Part shown: positions 12,456-25,388 of the stretch, piece by piece
Layout of the letters: each line of letters starts with the position of its first letter
How positions within the stretch are numbered: position 1 is the first letter of the stretch
From: Campylorhamphus procurvoides
Lineage: Eukaryota; Chordata; Aves; Passeriformes; Dendrocolaptidae
Length of the DNA: 64,000 nt
Direction of reading: 5' to 3'
Assembly: GCA_013396655.1 (NCBI GenBank)
Contig: WBMV01008435.1
Span: 372,001 to 436,000, forward strand
The notes under the pieces: generated by a model
Database searches by the model: none
What the model saw: only the letters and a program-made list of their open reading frames with translations
What the model was told of the DNA's origin: nothing
Made by a program: the position numbers and the translations under genes

Positions 12456-13734
12456 TTTCCACGTCTTCCTACTGACTGCCTTTCAGCTTCATGCAACCGC
12501 TCTGAACTTCTGGTAAATAGGTTTCACTAATCCAATCTGGCTCTGTGATCATTGTCCAGATCTACAAAGGACAGACTGATGCTGTGATCTCATCTCATTC
12601 CATATTCTTCATTGCAACATTTTCTGCTCCCATCTGCCTTTCTATGAATAATATTAACACAAAGATTTAATTTAGCTGTTACTTAAGTCTCTACTCAGAT
12701 AGCAGCATTTTATTTTTTGTCTCCTTTTACCAGCATGGAGAGTCCTCTGCAATAAATAGATAATAATTAAAATCTAATCTGTAGGTAAACAAATGCTTAC
12801 AGAAGTACTGCAAAGATTTAAAAAAACTGGTTGTGCACTTCAACACAATTATCATAAAAAATTTGCTTCTTCCATATAATGAGGACCTGACTCTAGGTGT
12901 ATTAAAAAAAAAACATTTTGTGATTTACATTTTAATTTCATGACTAAGTACCAGAATCCTGGGCATTTACAAGGAAAATTTCAAGTGCAGACTACTAAGA
13001 AAGGGCACATCAGGCAGAAGTGCATAGGTCTCTATGCCCCCTACACTTCTGTGGTTGCGGAGGGAGAGCAGGTGGCTCGGTCATAGATGGGTTCCTACAT
13101 GACTTGTTGGTTTTTGGGGCCTAATCCCATTTATGTCCTTCAATAAAGGGTCTTCTTTCCAAAGCTTTTCATTCCATAATGCTCCCATTAGAAATTACTC
13201 CCTTCCACCTCTGTGAATACCAGCCCCCTCAACTTCTGGTGACTTACTGCTGCCATGGACACGTAATACAGAAAATTTTGGCTTGCAGGCTCCAGCAACC
13301 GATGTAGTAGAAACACTTTCAAGTGTGAATAATGATATTAAATCATATCAGTCTAATGAATAGCCTTCATTACTACCACGTGTGTGTCTAATTAACGCAA
13401 AAACAAGAGCTGTCTTCTCCTATAATAGAGGTCTGCCACCAACAGTCCCAGACAGAAAGTGCCAGTGAACATGGGCTGTCACTGTCATATTGATGAACCT
13501 TTCTTTTTTTGAAATAATAATATAATATTGCTCAAATACACAACCCGAGCCTGGAAGCATTTTGCTGGAGTGGAAGGCATCACTGTTTCAGGAAAGCAAT
13601 GAGTGAAGAGAAACTGTTATCTCTTGTCACCTCTCAGGGCAGGCTCCTGCTGTCCAAGGGTAGCAAAACCATTGAGGGGATGGGGGCATTGTCCCTGGAA
13701 ACCGTGCTGTGCTTGAAGCGGGCAGTGGGACAGC

Positions 13735-14060
13735 AATATAATCAACCAAAAGTTCAATTAGTTTTTGATTTATTGCGCCACATGTTCTGCTTGTATGACT
13801 GATGTCATTAACATCAGGCTCGGCTGGCACATTCATCTGTCCCTGCCTGGCTGCCTCTGAAGGCGCACGCACTCAACAGATGGGGAGCTGCACGGGCGCG
13901 AAGGCAATTGTTTAGCCCCCTATTGTTCCTGTGTCAAGCAATCAAACCAAATCTATTACCCACCGTGAAAAAGATCAGCGCACCGTCCATTCAGCAGGGA
14001 ATGGGGCAGAGGCGGTTATGCAGGAGGCTTTAAAGCTTTCAAAAGGATAAAAAAAAATAA
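13735..14060. promoter_or_regulatory. Candidate conserved non-coding regulatory element upstream of VXN
   Basis: This block begins about 1.3 kb upstream of the VXN start codon. It contains two CAGATG-type E-boxes facing each other (13834-13839 as CATCTG and 13877-13882), two ATTGTT SOX-type sites (13907-13912 and 13922-13927), a TTTATTG homeodomain-type site near 13767 and several CAATCAAA-type motifs, in a dense motif-rich stretch unlike the neighbouring sequence. E-boxes of this class bind proneural bHLH factors. That this is an enhancer or promoter of VXN is inference from position and motif density; conservation was not tested. Confidence 0.35.
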
Positions 14061-15261
14061 TGAAGACCAACACTGAATAGTCGATCAAAAAAAAAAAAGC
14101 TATAATAAATCTAACTCACTCTTTATTTCACCTTCAGATATTCAGAGTCCTGTGCGAAGATGGGCACTTTTGGATCTGAGTCATTGTTTTCCTAAGTCTA
14201 GGTAGGACCTAAAGATATTTTCAAATCATAGATGAGGTTTAACATTAGAACAAGTATTGGGTACTTCATGCTGCCAAGGGGTGGTGGGGATGTGGACACT
14301 GAAATGAGACTCAAGATCTTGTTACCAGCTGGCATTCACTGTGTTACAGGGCAGGTACGCTTTGAACACATCTTTACAAGGCACAGGATGCTCTGGGGAT
14401 GAATCATTCTGTACAGAGAGCTGCTAAAAGGCTCTCACAACACTTCCAGAGAGAAAAATAGGGTTTAGGAGGGCGAATATAGTATCTTGCATCAGGGATC
14501 TTCATCTAGGAATGAATTTTCCCCTGTTCATGGAAGGGGAATTCCTGCTTCGTTTTGTCCAGATTTTACAGGGTAGTTGAGCACTATGAATGCACAGGGT
14601 TTTGCGGAAAATCTTAATGTGGCTTCTGGAAAAGGACTTGCATGTATTGAGCTATGTTTTCTCTACCTGTCTGTGAAATATTTTGGGCAAATATCCTGGC
14701 TTATCTATAAAATAGGTGTAATAATACGTGCCAAGGAAGTGTACTATGAAGCTCATCTGCATGCTACCTGCTGAGGAACAGCAGCCAGTAATTTTAGACT
14801 TGAGGGAGACACTCTCCATAATGTTCAACCTAGGAAGTGCTTGCACGTACTATTTCATATGGTGTCTTCCTTTGGCTCCTTACTCACTTAGCAAGAGTCC
14901 AGTCTATGCTGAGAGCAGGAAACCGAACAATTTTTGACTCTATGAATAATTGTTTTGTTCCACAAACTACATAAAACATCTAGAGACGAGGCTCAATTTT
15001 TTTTCCTCACTGCTAAAGACAATTAATAAGCTATCAATTGTATTCACATGGTGCCACTGCAGTCATGAGAAGACCCAAAGAAGTTTTTGCATGGGGTTAT
15101 ATATTTGGCTGAAGACTCCCAAGCAAACGTGGAATCCAAATTCCTTGCTGTGGACTGTGATATAGAAGCTTACCAAACTCTGAACTTTCAGTGTTGACAA
15201 TAAAGGATCAAAATATTTGCTGGTGCAAGAACAGGGTAACCAAAGGTGACCAGGGACAACT

Positions 15262-15280
15262 GAGGAGGAGGAGGAGGAGA
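15262..15280. repeat. (GAG)n microsatellite
   Basis: Six uninterrupted GAG units in intergenic sequence. Confidence 0.85.
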
Positions 15281-16200
15281 ACTCAGGACACAAGAACAGA
15301 CATATGGTGTCTGACAAAACACCTATCTAACCTTATCTGCAGGTCTGGAACAGGGAAGGTATTTGATTGCTGGGGATGTGGGTAGAAAATAGGCAAAGGT
15401 GGAGAAGAGGTGTTTGCTGAGGCTGAGAGAAAAACAACTCTTGAAAACAGCAGAAGGCTCAGTGACCCTTGTAAACATGGCAGAAAATCCCATAAACTGG
15501 TGAAATGTCCCTCTGGAGAGGTGGCAAGGGTGTTTTTTCCAAGGGCTGAAACTGTTCAGACACATTTGGAGGAAACAAGTGTAGATGCTTGTCCTGTTTA
15601 CCAAGTATTCCAGAGCTGGTAAACTTTAAAGGAATCAATTAAAAAAATCAAATAAGGTTACAAAAATTGCGATTAAAACTTTGAGTGATTTAAGATAAGT
15701 ATCAGAAACCTTTACATCTTATTTATTATCCTGGATTCTGTGAACAAATCAATCCATTTGCAGCACAGCATTCCTCCACTGAAGTTGGTGGGAAGCATCC
15801 TGGTGCTCTCAGCACAAGCAAGGAATATTGCCAAGGGATTCCCTGGCCCACAGTGGACAGAGCTCTTCCCAAGGCAGGTCTTCAGCTTCCCTCTGGATCA
15901 CGTTGTGTAAGAGGCAAATCTAATCTGTACTGAGCCACTTGAGCCTATCTCTTACTGTTAGCTGGGCAATATGATAAGGATAAACCCCAGATATTTTTGG
16001 AATAGGATTGTGAACCAGAGTGATGCCACAGATAACCACTTAAAATTAAGATGGGATAAAACTGTACATGCATGCTGCAGCAACTACTCTAAAACACTTG
16101 TGTGTGATGCAATGCCAGCACCATATTTTGTGGAAGGAAAATTGTGTTGTTTCATTTTAGGGCCACAGAATTGCAACTGCAAAGGACTGAAAAGGAAAAT

Positions 16201-16215
16201 CAACAACAACAACAA
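16201..16215. repeat. (CAA)n microsatellite
   Basis: Five CAA units followed by an A run, in intergenic sequence. Confidence 0.7.
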
Positions 16216-19200
16216 AAAAGCAAAATAGAAAGGGTAAGCTCCTAATACATAATCTGCTATTTTTCTCTAAATGAGAGGAATAGAGAGACAGATGCACCAT
16301 CAATAACTTCACTTCACACTTGTAGCAGACTGCATATGTAGTTCAAAATTGAAGTAGCACTCCATGGCTGAAAGGTCAGTGAATAAGTAAAGAATTTTCC
16401 AAAGTAACATTTGAATCTGCATCTGGCTAGAAGCTGCTGTAACAGGTTTATCCTGAATGGGAATCAGATTTAAGAAATTTAAGAAATATTTTGAACTTTA
16501 AATTCACTACAGGAGACTAGGAGAGAGAGATGCAAGGGCTGTTCAGTTTGAAAGGACTAATGCACAGACTTCTCTGCAAATCATGAAAGGAAATACCAGC
16601 CAGACCTGGAAGCCAGGCCGAATGCATCCCCCCACTAGTTATTAGAGATCCTGAAACAAAGGGAAAAAAAACTCCACAAGTCTGGTTGGCTTCTCTTAAA
16701 AAAGTTACATATAGATAATTGGGCATTCACAAATTTGCCCTAAGCTTGTAAAACACACTTGAGTAAGTCCATACGATGATTATCAAGAAACACAATGGCC
16801 AGCACTGCAAGGTTCAAGCCCCGCAGAGCTTGTGCCAGCAGAAGGGATTGCAGTAAGGCAGTATTAAAGCTAGGGCCAGGCTGAGCACGTGGAGGCTTAA
16901 CAAGCTTTCATATACTGGTGATGTACTGGTAATCCATAGAAAGCATTAAAAATGTCAACAGAGGAGTGATATGTGCAAACTGGGCTGTGACAACAATACC
17001 TTCTTAAGAGGCTAAACTTTAATTACATTTGTCCTTGATTTATTAATTTTTCAAGCTAATTGATCAGTGAGGTCTTTATTCCCCTGATAAAGCACATTGA
17101 TTTTTTCACGTTTGTTTGGTTTTGGTTTTTTTTCACTCCTGATTTTTAACTTTAGAACATTTCAAGATTATTTTGACCCTTGGCTCCTGCTGTGAACATA
17201 ACCATTTGGGGGCAAACAAGCATGTCAGTAAGAGCTTGTCCTGTGGTTCCTGAATTTACATAGCTGTAGCCCTCTTGTTCCAACTGCATACCAAACATAG
17301 TAAAATCCACTGCTTGGCTAACCAGGCAGAAAATACTTACGATTTCTCCAGTGGATAAGACTAAATATTAAGGCAACCTGAACTGTCACCTTACATGTCT
17401 CTAGTGTGTCCTCACACAGCCATCAAGCTCCTTTTGCCACGTGCAACACATGTGCTTTGTGGGGATGAAGGTCTTTGGAGGGTATCAGATGGCATTGCCT
17501 CCTCTGGCTCAAGTTCTCTGTGAAAATGAGATTAAATTTAAAACAAGGATCATCATTATTGAAACTCAGAGACCCTAGTTCTAGAAACTTAGAAAATAGG
17601 AAGAAGCAGCTGCACTAAAGGCACAGAAGCAGGGTCAAATTTGTCAGTCCCCTTTTGATCCATATTTAAGATATGGGCACGTGTGAAGCAGCAAGGTAGC
17701 ATAGGAGATGGCACAGCAACAAAAGAAGTTTAAGAACAGCATCCGTACAGAATTCCCGTGTCTTTGAAATGTGAGAACTTTGAGGCAGCTTTTGTGCAAC
17801 CATTACATCACATGACCACAGAGCATACAGGTATGAGTCTGGAGGGTGGAAACTCAGGGACTCCCTCTGATGCCAATTATCCTAAAAGAGTTTTTGCAGA
17901 GATGAGATGGTTTATCTGATCTCCCTGCTGGTTTGGTCTTTGTCCTCTCTACTGACGCTGCCAAGAAGGGGTGTCAAAGATCTTCTGCTGTAAGTACTTG
18001 ACTTGTTTGTAGAAATCTGATTAAAGTAGATCACCTCAGATAACAGGAGGAATTAATGCTGCAAATACATAGGAGAGGATTTTCAATCTCATAAGCTACA
18101 TAGAGGTTAGTACTTTTGTAGTCATGCAGCAGCCTCTGAGATCTCTGATTTTCGCAGAGCTGATGATCTTTACTTGTCCTTTTCCTCTCTCCTGTTAGTC
18201 TTTACACTTTGGCATTTTTTAATTAATTTCTACTTGTTCTGCTACTCTGTCCAGTACGAGGAAAGTGCTGTACAGAGGTAACCCCAGGAGACAGAAAACC
18301 AAAAGGGAACTGGAGTTTTTGTGGGCTTTGCAATGGACATGGCACATTCCCCTTAATAACCACATAGGTTTAGATTCCTCATCCTTCAGGTTTTTACAAT
18401 GTTTTTTTAAAATGCATATTCTCATCTTAGATGTCCCACTAAAGTCTGATGTTTCAATATACTCTCAATTTGGTCAGCCAAAAGTAGCAAACTCTTAGAT
18501 CCTAGCACTTCAACTTATTCTCTCTCTAGTGTGTAACCATGTTATATATTCAGGCTCCATGTCTCAGATGTGAACAACTGTATGCAGATGACTGCACACA
18601 CATCAGGTTTTCCCAATGCCTTGCTTGCTGTGTGCATGCAGATGTCTCCTGTGAAGGAAATACTCAGACCTTTAATGCCCATCAGCTGACCCTGTGCTGC
18701 CTTTGTTTGATGCCTTGGTGTTTTTAGCTTGGCTGTGTTAGGTAGGTCCCCGAATTGTGCTTTATGGTTGGTGACATTATAATTTCTGACACGAGAAGTC
18801 ACAAACGGTTACTTTACTATCCGCCCGATAGCTCTGTGCTCAGTTTTACCAACTATGGAGTCCTCATTTTAGGACCTGCCTTTAAAATACAAGTTATGAA
18901 GTACACCAGCTTGACCACACCAAGAACTAACCTCAGGAGACGGCTACATGAAGGCTGTGGGATGTGTTATACTCGGGTGTCCTAACTGCCAGAAATGCAA
19001 GTGGTGCCACTGCGAGTGTGTCTGAACAGGACCCACATGCTCTAGAGGTGGGAGCAGAGGCTGCAGCCCTCTGGAACTGGACACTGAAGTGCCACCACTC
19101 CCAGCACAGCACTGACAGGGTTTCAGCCCTTCCTGGGGAGGGACTGATTCGCTGAAACAAGTATTGAAGAGGCTCTGAGGTTTTAGGAGTGCAAGGTAAA

Positions 19201-22200
19201 TGCAATTCAGGTTCTGTTCATGTTAATTCCTATTTCTTGCTGCTTGGATAAACATGTAGTGACAGCTTTCACAAGGCAGGGACTTGTCCATTGGAAAATG
19301 GATTATGACCACCAACTCTTGCACATAAACTACTGAGTAATCATCTAATGGTCACTAGCGAGACACCCTAGGTCTGTGCTGGTGACCCAGAGGTGAAACG
19401 ACTTTCTTTGTCTGTCTGAATCCCTGAAGCATTCAGACCCCTGATTGGGGCGGAGGGGAAGTTCTGATCTAAACCACCATTAATCTTAAGGTGAAAAGGT
19501 CAGAAGAGCAAGTTATTCAATGTTAGCTGGTTTTTTATGCCATCAAAAAAGCTTCTTTATTTCCAATGCTGTCTTAAAATACGCAGCAACACTTAAACAT
19601 CCAAACTTTCACAGTGTTTTTTTGAAAGTGATGTCAGCTTTTAGATAAATGACAAAGTCCATACACAGTGTCAGCCCCCCACAGCTGTGTCCATAACCAT
19701 ACCAACAATGCCACACAATGTTTTCCTTAAATCCCATAAAGACAAGCAACAATGCCACAGAATGAAGCGATAAGGTATTAGAGCTGCTGACAATCACTCT
19801 TTAACATGTGTTATCCATTTGACTGCAGGTGTAAATCAGCATTTCAATGTCAAGTTGCTAATTTAAGGCTGTATGGTCAAACATCCAAACAGAGTACCCC
19901 AGAAAAAGCACAAGTGCATTGTTAAAATAGGTCAAAGTCACTGCAGGTCAGGCAATCCAGAGGAAAAGTTCCCCATCAACAAACCAGTTTGTCCTATGAT
20001 ATGTATATTTCATGATACAGTAGTATTAAACTAAATTAAACATTTAATGGGAGCTCAGACTGGACAGTGTTGGCACAACCAACATTCTGTCACTGCCCAG
20101 CTGACTCTGGTTGTGCACATGCTGCCAGCGTACATGACCACAGAACCAAGCTGTGTGGTTCTACAGGGTGGCATGAATTAACATGTGAATTGTATCCAAA
20201 GGATGCACATCATCTTTTCTCTGCTTTCACTTTACCATGCCACCTCATGGATGTACATTAATTTTCCCCCTTTAATTTCCATTTTCAGAGAAATAAGGAA
20301 ACTACCTGCTGCCATTTGCTGTTCTTAAGAGTTCTATGCAAATGGACTACATGTAATTTTTCAATAGAAACCAAAGACCGAAAGTAATTTTTTTAAACCC
20401 CCCTCTCCTATTACTAGGAAAGCAGTTAACTTAAGAACCTGATTAACATTCCACTGATCTGTGTTAAATGGTTCTTCCTCTTATTATTTGGCTGTAAACA
20501 TTTTCTACCAACTCACTCATTGCAACTGTTTCTGTACAATCGGGAAAAAAACAATTGGCATTTTAATGGATTATTTAATGGGAGACTGGAACTGACAAAA
20601 TATAAAACTCCATTCAGAAACATTGCATCTAAGGTAACTGTAGCCTTTCTAACGACAGACCAAGTTTGGGGCTTTTTTTGGCCTGTTTCACTAAGAAATT
20701 CAGAGAAGCATTAGAAGCTTCTGCTTATTTTCATGGACATCTACACATAAATACACACTAAACATTTTGTAACAAACTGACCCTGCATAATTTCTCATAT
20801 GCACACTGCAACCAACGGTGCAAATGGAGCCAAGACCTCTGCAAATTCAGTCATTGACAGTCCCACCACACCACTGCTCACAGAGAAACCTTTTCTTCTG
20901 TAGATGGCCTGATGATACCTCAAAGATTAAACCAGGTCTTCAGGCAGGATTAGCAGGGGTCGGTTGGTGCAGAAGATCCTCTTTTCACTGCTCGGGGCTG
21001 ACACTGCAGCAGACTAGCAGTTTGTGTACTGCTGCATGTGCTACAGCTCCTGCAGAAATCAGGAAAACGGTGGCATCACTTTCTGCATTCACTAGCTGGT
21101 GTTTGGATTTAAATTAAGTACCTTTTTATGTAGGAAGTACACAGGGATGGCCTGAGGAAAAATGAAGACTCTACCTTTAGGGCTCCTGCTGTATTGAATT
21201 AGGATACCTTTGTCCCTTCTGCACAGACACACTTAATGCAGTGACAGATTTACTAGGTTGGAGCTGCTGAATCTGAGGCACACTGCACATGTCCTGGAGC
21301 ACTGTGATGCTTAAGCAGATTTACTCGGGGGTTATGGAAAGGGTTGAGACAGAGCTTGGCTGTGTGCCTTAACCATTGCTCTTTCTCACCCATTTTTTCA
21401 GGTCTCAAGGGGATGGAAAGCCAACCACAAGACAGAGATAACAGCCATGGCACAAGATGGTGCAATGAGGTAAGCATACACAACAACCTACCCGTAGTTT
21501 CTTCCAAGTTTATTCACATGGGAAGATGGTCAGTTTTTGTAGATTCAGACATGTTGGTTATATATTTTTGGCCTAATTCTCTTTTGGCTTCAAATGCTAG
21601 TTAAAAGTGGCACTGGAACGGGAAAAGGCAAGAGAAAAGAGGGAATGGAGAAACTACTGTACCAGCTGCTCTCATTTCTATTAATCCAAGCAGAAACCCT
21701 GCAAGCTTTCCCTTGTGAAGGGAGTGGAGTGGGCTTTCCATTTTGTGTACACCAGGTGAAAATATACCTAGCGGTATATTACTTTCACCAGCACTCCATG
21801 TGCACTTGCTCCCCAGAGCTAATCTTACCAATGTAGATGGACTGAGTGAGTAACCAGATGGGCCAGATTTTGTTTTGTGTTTGCCTGCACAGAACTCAGA
21901 GAATACATGGCTAGGGAAGAGAAACAGGAGGTGAATGTCCACAGCAAGAATCAATAATGTGATAACTCCTACTCTAACAGGAGTCCCTAAAGCCTCTTTA
22001 AACCATCCTTTTGTCATGGCTGAATAGCTGACATTTATGCTTACCTAAAACCTATTCAAAAACCGTGGTCTGTATAAACTGGACATTTGTTCCTCTTTAC
22101 ACAGAGACCAACAAATCCTTTTATATAGTTACAGCTGCTTAAGGCAGAAAGTAAGCCTTTGACCCCACAAGGAAGAGGAGTGACTCAATCAAGCCCTACT

Positions 22201-23545
22201 GCTAGCAAGTATGATGTACAAGGTTTGACAGTGTTGTCATGAAATATGTAATAGTATTTACAGCTGTGTACTGACCATACAGAAACAGTCTTAAATGTTC
22301 ACAGAAATACTGTGCAGCAGTTCGGGTGCTTTTATTTCTGGAACACCTCTGAGAATGCCTCAGTTTTCGTCCATGATACAATGGTTTTCGCCGCACGGTG
22401 CCAAGCTCACCAGGCAAGGGACTGCACAGGAGGAATCATTATGGTCCATGAAGCTGGTGAAAGCCTCCTCCTCTGAATGGTTTTGATTCATAATTCCTTG
22501 TAGGATTGAAGTAAACATGACAGAGTTAAACACTGCTCTCAAGCACCTTCAAGCAAGCTTGTGTTTATTTTTGTTATTTGCATTTCAGCATCATCCAAAG
22601 ACAATAATAGATCCATCACAGAGGGCTTGGGTAACAGAGCAGTAACAGGAGCCACAAGAACAAGCTGGCCAGATTTCACACGTGCCCAACCACTGCTGGG
22701 CACTCACAATTACAGTGCCACCCCAGCTCCCCATACAAATGCCAGACTCATGTACAGAATTGGTATGTTCAAAGATGCATTTGATCAACTAGGTTGTTTC
22801 AGTAGAGAGTAATTTAGTAAGATAACACATGAAAAACCCCACATAACTCTTCAGTTGTGAATAAAACTACAATTGCCTGTGAACCAGGGTGTGACTCCCT
22901 GGCACATTACCACTCTTTGAAAGACAGCACTGTGGGGTGACACGAGCTCCCTTGATTTTTCCTCAGAAAATCTGCACTAGGAACTAATATTTGATGGTGG
23001 TAAAACACTTGTGTAGCTGATACCCGCAAGTGAGAATTCACAACAACTTTAAGTCAGTTGAAGACTGATGCTGTGAAAGGGGTGTGGAAAACAGAAATGG
23101 TCCTTCTTACAGCACCATCTGCTTATGTTGGGTGAGGTATTACATCAAACCCTTTGTCTCGTTTGTAAAATGTGGATATCAGAGAGGGGGTGAGGTTTAA
23201 TTTAAAAACTAGCAAGGGCTCTGGGTTACCTGGTATAGGAAGTTAAGTGTGAGGTTCTGTCAGTTGAAAATGCAGCCTGCCAATAACTGCCATAGTGGCA
23301 TAAATGGCAAATAAAAGGTGTGATGGAATGAAATGTCCTACTTCCTTAGATAGCCCACCAAAGTGCTCTGCTGCAGTGATGAATCATGTGCTGCTCAGTT
23401 CCCCAGAAAGTATATTCTCCCTAAACACAGCATGACTGCCATGAATTAGGTTACTGGATAAAAAAACTCTATGCAGGAATCTGTACTTCTACTACAGCCT
23501 GAAGAAAAACAGGAGCGGAAAGTCCAAACAGGCCAAAAATTTATA

Positions 23546-23680
23546 TAGAACCATAGAATGGTTTGGGTTGGAAGGGATCTTAAAGATCATCTGGTTCCAA
23601 ACCCCTTGCGGTGGGCAGGGACACCTTCCACTGGACCAGGTTCTTCAGAGCCCCATCCAGCCTGACCTTGAACAACAGGG
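23546..23680 (-). mobile_element. CR1 LINE fragment, 3' end
   Basis: The plus strand begins with an ACCATAGAATGGTTTGGGTT-type sequence followed by GGAAGGGATCTTAAAGATCA, the reverse complement of the CR1 3' terminus. It continues through the usual GGGCAGGGACACCTTCCACT block and CCCCATCCAGCCTGACCTTG. It is a truncated non-autonomous copy with no coding capacity. The orientation is minus, because the CR1 3' end lies on the left. Confidence 0.92.
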
Positions 23681-24429
23681 TTTGACAAGAGGTTTTGACA
23701 AAACGGGTTTTAATCCAAAGCATGGAAGCCTTGCACAATATAACAAAGTGAATCCCTTGCTATTGCAACATCACCCTTCATGACGGAGGTACTTGAGGGC
23801 AATTTCAGCAGAGGAAAAGATTCAGAAGGACATGGAAATCAGATGTATACCCCAACATAGCTGAGGCATACTGGCAGTGCAGTCCTATGGCCACTAAACC
23901 TGTCCTGTTGCTAAAACCAACCAGTCTTCAACCCTAGTATCCATCCACCTATTTTAGTAGCACTAAAACAGATTCAGTGTCAAAATCCAGTACATCTGTT
24001 CTCAGATTCTAGGACAGCACTAGCTTGATCAGACAAACACCCAAAATGTAAGCTGAAAGTACAGAGCTTTCTACTTCAAGAGGGTGATGGAAAAGATGCT
24101 CCCTCCATAGCAGAAAGAAATAAGCACATCAGACATTATGGGGTTCTTCTCGCATTTGTTTTGGGCTGTAGTAGTTGCATGAATCAGATGCTGAAAGAGT
24201 ACCACATAAAGCAGAAACTGATTTAAATGAACTGTACACACAACCATGTGAACTTTTTTAAAAAAGAAAAAGAGTATTAACATTTTAGTTTCATTTCTCC
24301 CTTCCCCACTTCCCTTTCTCAGTTGACGGTCAACCAGCTGGTTAACTGCTCTGAAGGTGCACTCTCCTCCCCACATTTAACCAGTGCTCCCCATGGGGCA
24401 CTGTGCAGCCATGTGCTTCACCACCATGT

Positions 24430-24435
24430 TTTAAT
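24430..24435 (-). terminator. Possible ADHFE1 polyadenylation signal (ATTAAA variant)
   Basis: This is the first ATTAAA seen on the minus strand downstream of the ADHFE1 stop codon, about 870 nt away. No canonical AATAAA occurs between it and the stop. AATAAA hexamers further off lie near 22330 and 22562. The choice is uncertain without transcript ends. Confidence 0.25.
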
Positions 24436-25304
24436 ATTGAACCACAGCACGCAGACACTTCCTCAAGCTGGTGGCTGCACTCTGAGGGACAGCACCTGCA
24501 GGAGCTCAGCATAAGCAATTGATTACAGCAAAGTAAGATGCAGTTGAGAGCTTCCTTCCACAGAATGCAGCAGGGAAAGGGAGCTGTTGCCTCCAGAGAG
24601 CCAGAAGGACCACGATGGATGCTGCCTTGTTGTTACATGATTCCTGTTGAGCATCTGATCATGCTTTACTCCAATTTTGCTTCTCTGATGAACAATACAT
24701 GTCAGAATTTTAACCCAAACCAAATTTTCAGAAAGCCTTTTCCAAACAAATATGAAGTGTGTAGTTTTTTTTCTTAACCAAACAATAAAAAGTACCCTAG
24801 TTCAATAGCTTTCTTAGCAAAGCCAGATGGTAAAAAGATGATAAGCGGAACAGAATACAGTAAGCTGACATTTTCTGCAGGGAACTCCCCCTCCCTAATT
24901 AAAAATGACCTTAGTTATTTTGTAACTAGGATGACTTTTTAAAACAAAATCATGGACAATTTAAATAGAAGCATAATTTGCATAATTAAGAATATCTCAA
25001 AATATTTTTCCACCTTTGACCACCTTTAAAGTACATGAAAGCCTTCAGTAATGCAAGAAATCTGCTCCAACTTTTATGCAAGTCAATACCACTGACAACT
25101 GAGCAAAAGAGAAACCACGCTCAAGTCTCCACTTCAAAGTAGGTTTAGTTAAAGATGAATTATGTGACCTTTTTGCAGTGTACCATGGAACAAGTGTCAA
25201 ATATACCCAAGTTCTTCCATGATCTAAACAAATTCAGCCCCACATCTATAAGAAATTACCTCTATGTTAGAATAGAGTACACTTTTCAGAACACAATGTT
25301 TAAG

Positions 25305-25388
25305 CTAATAGAGCTTCATGGAAGCCTCGAAGAGGGCAGATAAGTCTTCTTCTGTTTGGGGACGTGGTGATAGCTTAGTCACTCTCTC
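25305..25388 (-). CDS. ADHFE1: ADHFE1 coding exon 14 and stop
   Basis: 84 nt, acceptor TTGTAG. It encodes [20 protein letters not shown] and EASMKLY, then TAG at 25305-25307. It is separated from exon 13 by the largest intron of the gene (about 3.65 kb). Confidence 0.95.
   Translation of the reverse strand, partial: ERVTKLSPRPQTEEDLSALFEASMKLY

Larger units (their letters stand above)
12456..25304. other. Intergenic region between VXN and ADHFE1
   Basis: No coding exon is recognised on either strand across about 12.8 kb. It must contain the VXN 5' UTR and promoter on the minus strand, whose limits I cannot set, and the ADHFE1 3' UTR next to 25305. It holds one CR1 fragment at 23546-23680, a (GAG) run at 15262-15280, a (CAA) run at 16201-16215 and a candidate regulatory block near 13735-14060. 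Confidence 0.6.

Noticed and set aside
16808..16822. B-box-like GGTTCAAGCCC
   Set aside because: No A box at the right distance and no cloverleaf can be drawn.
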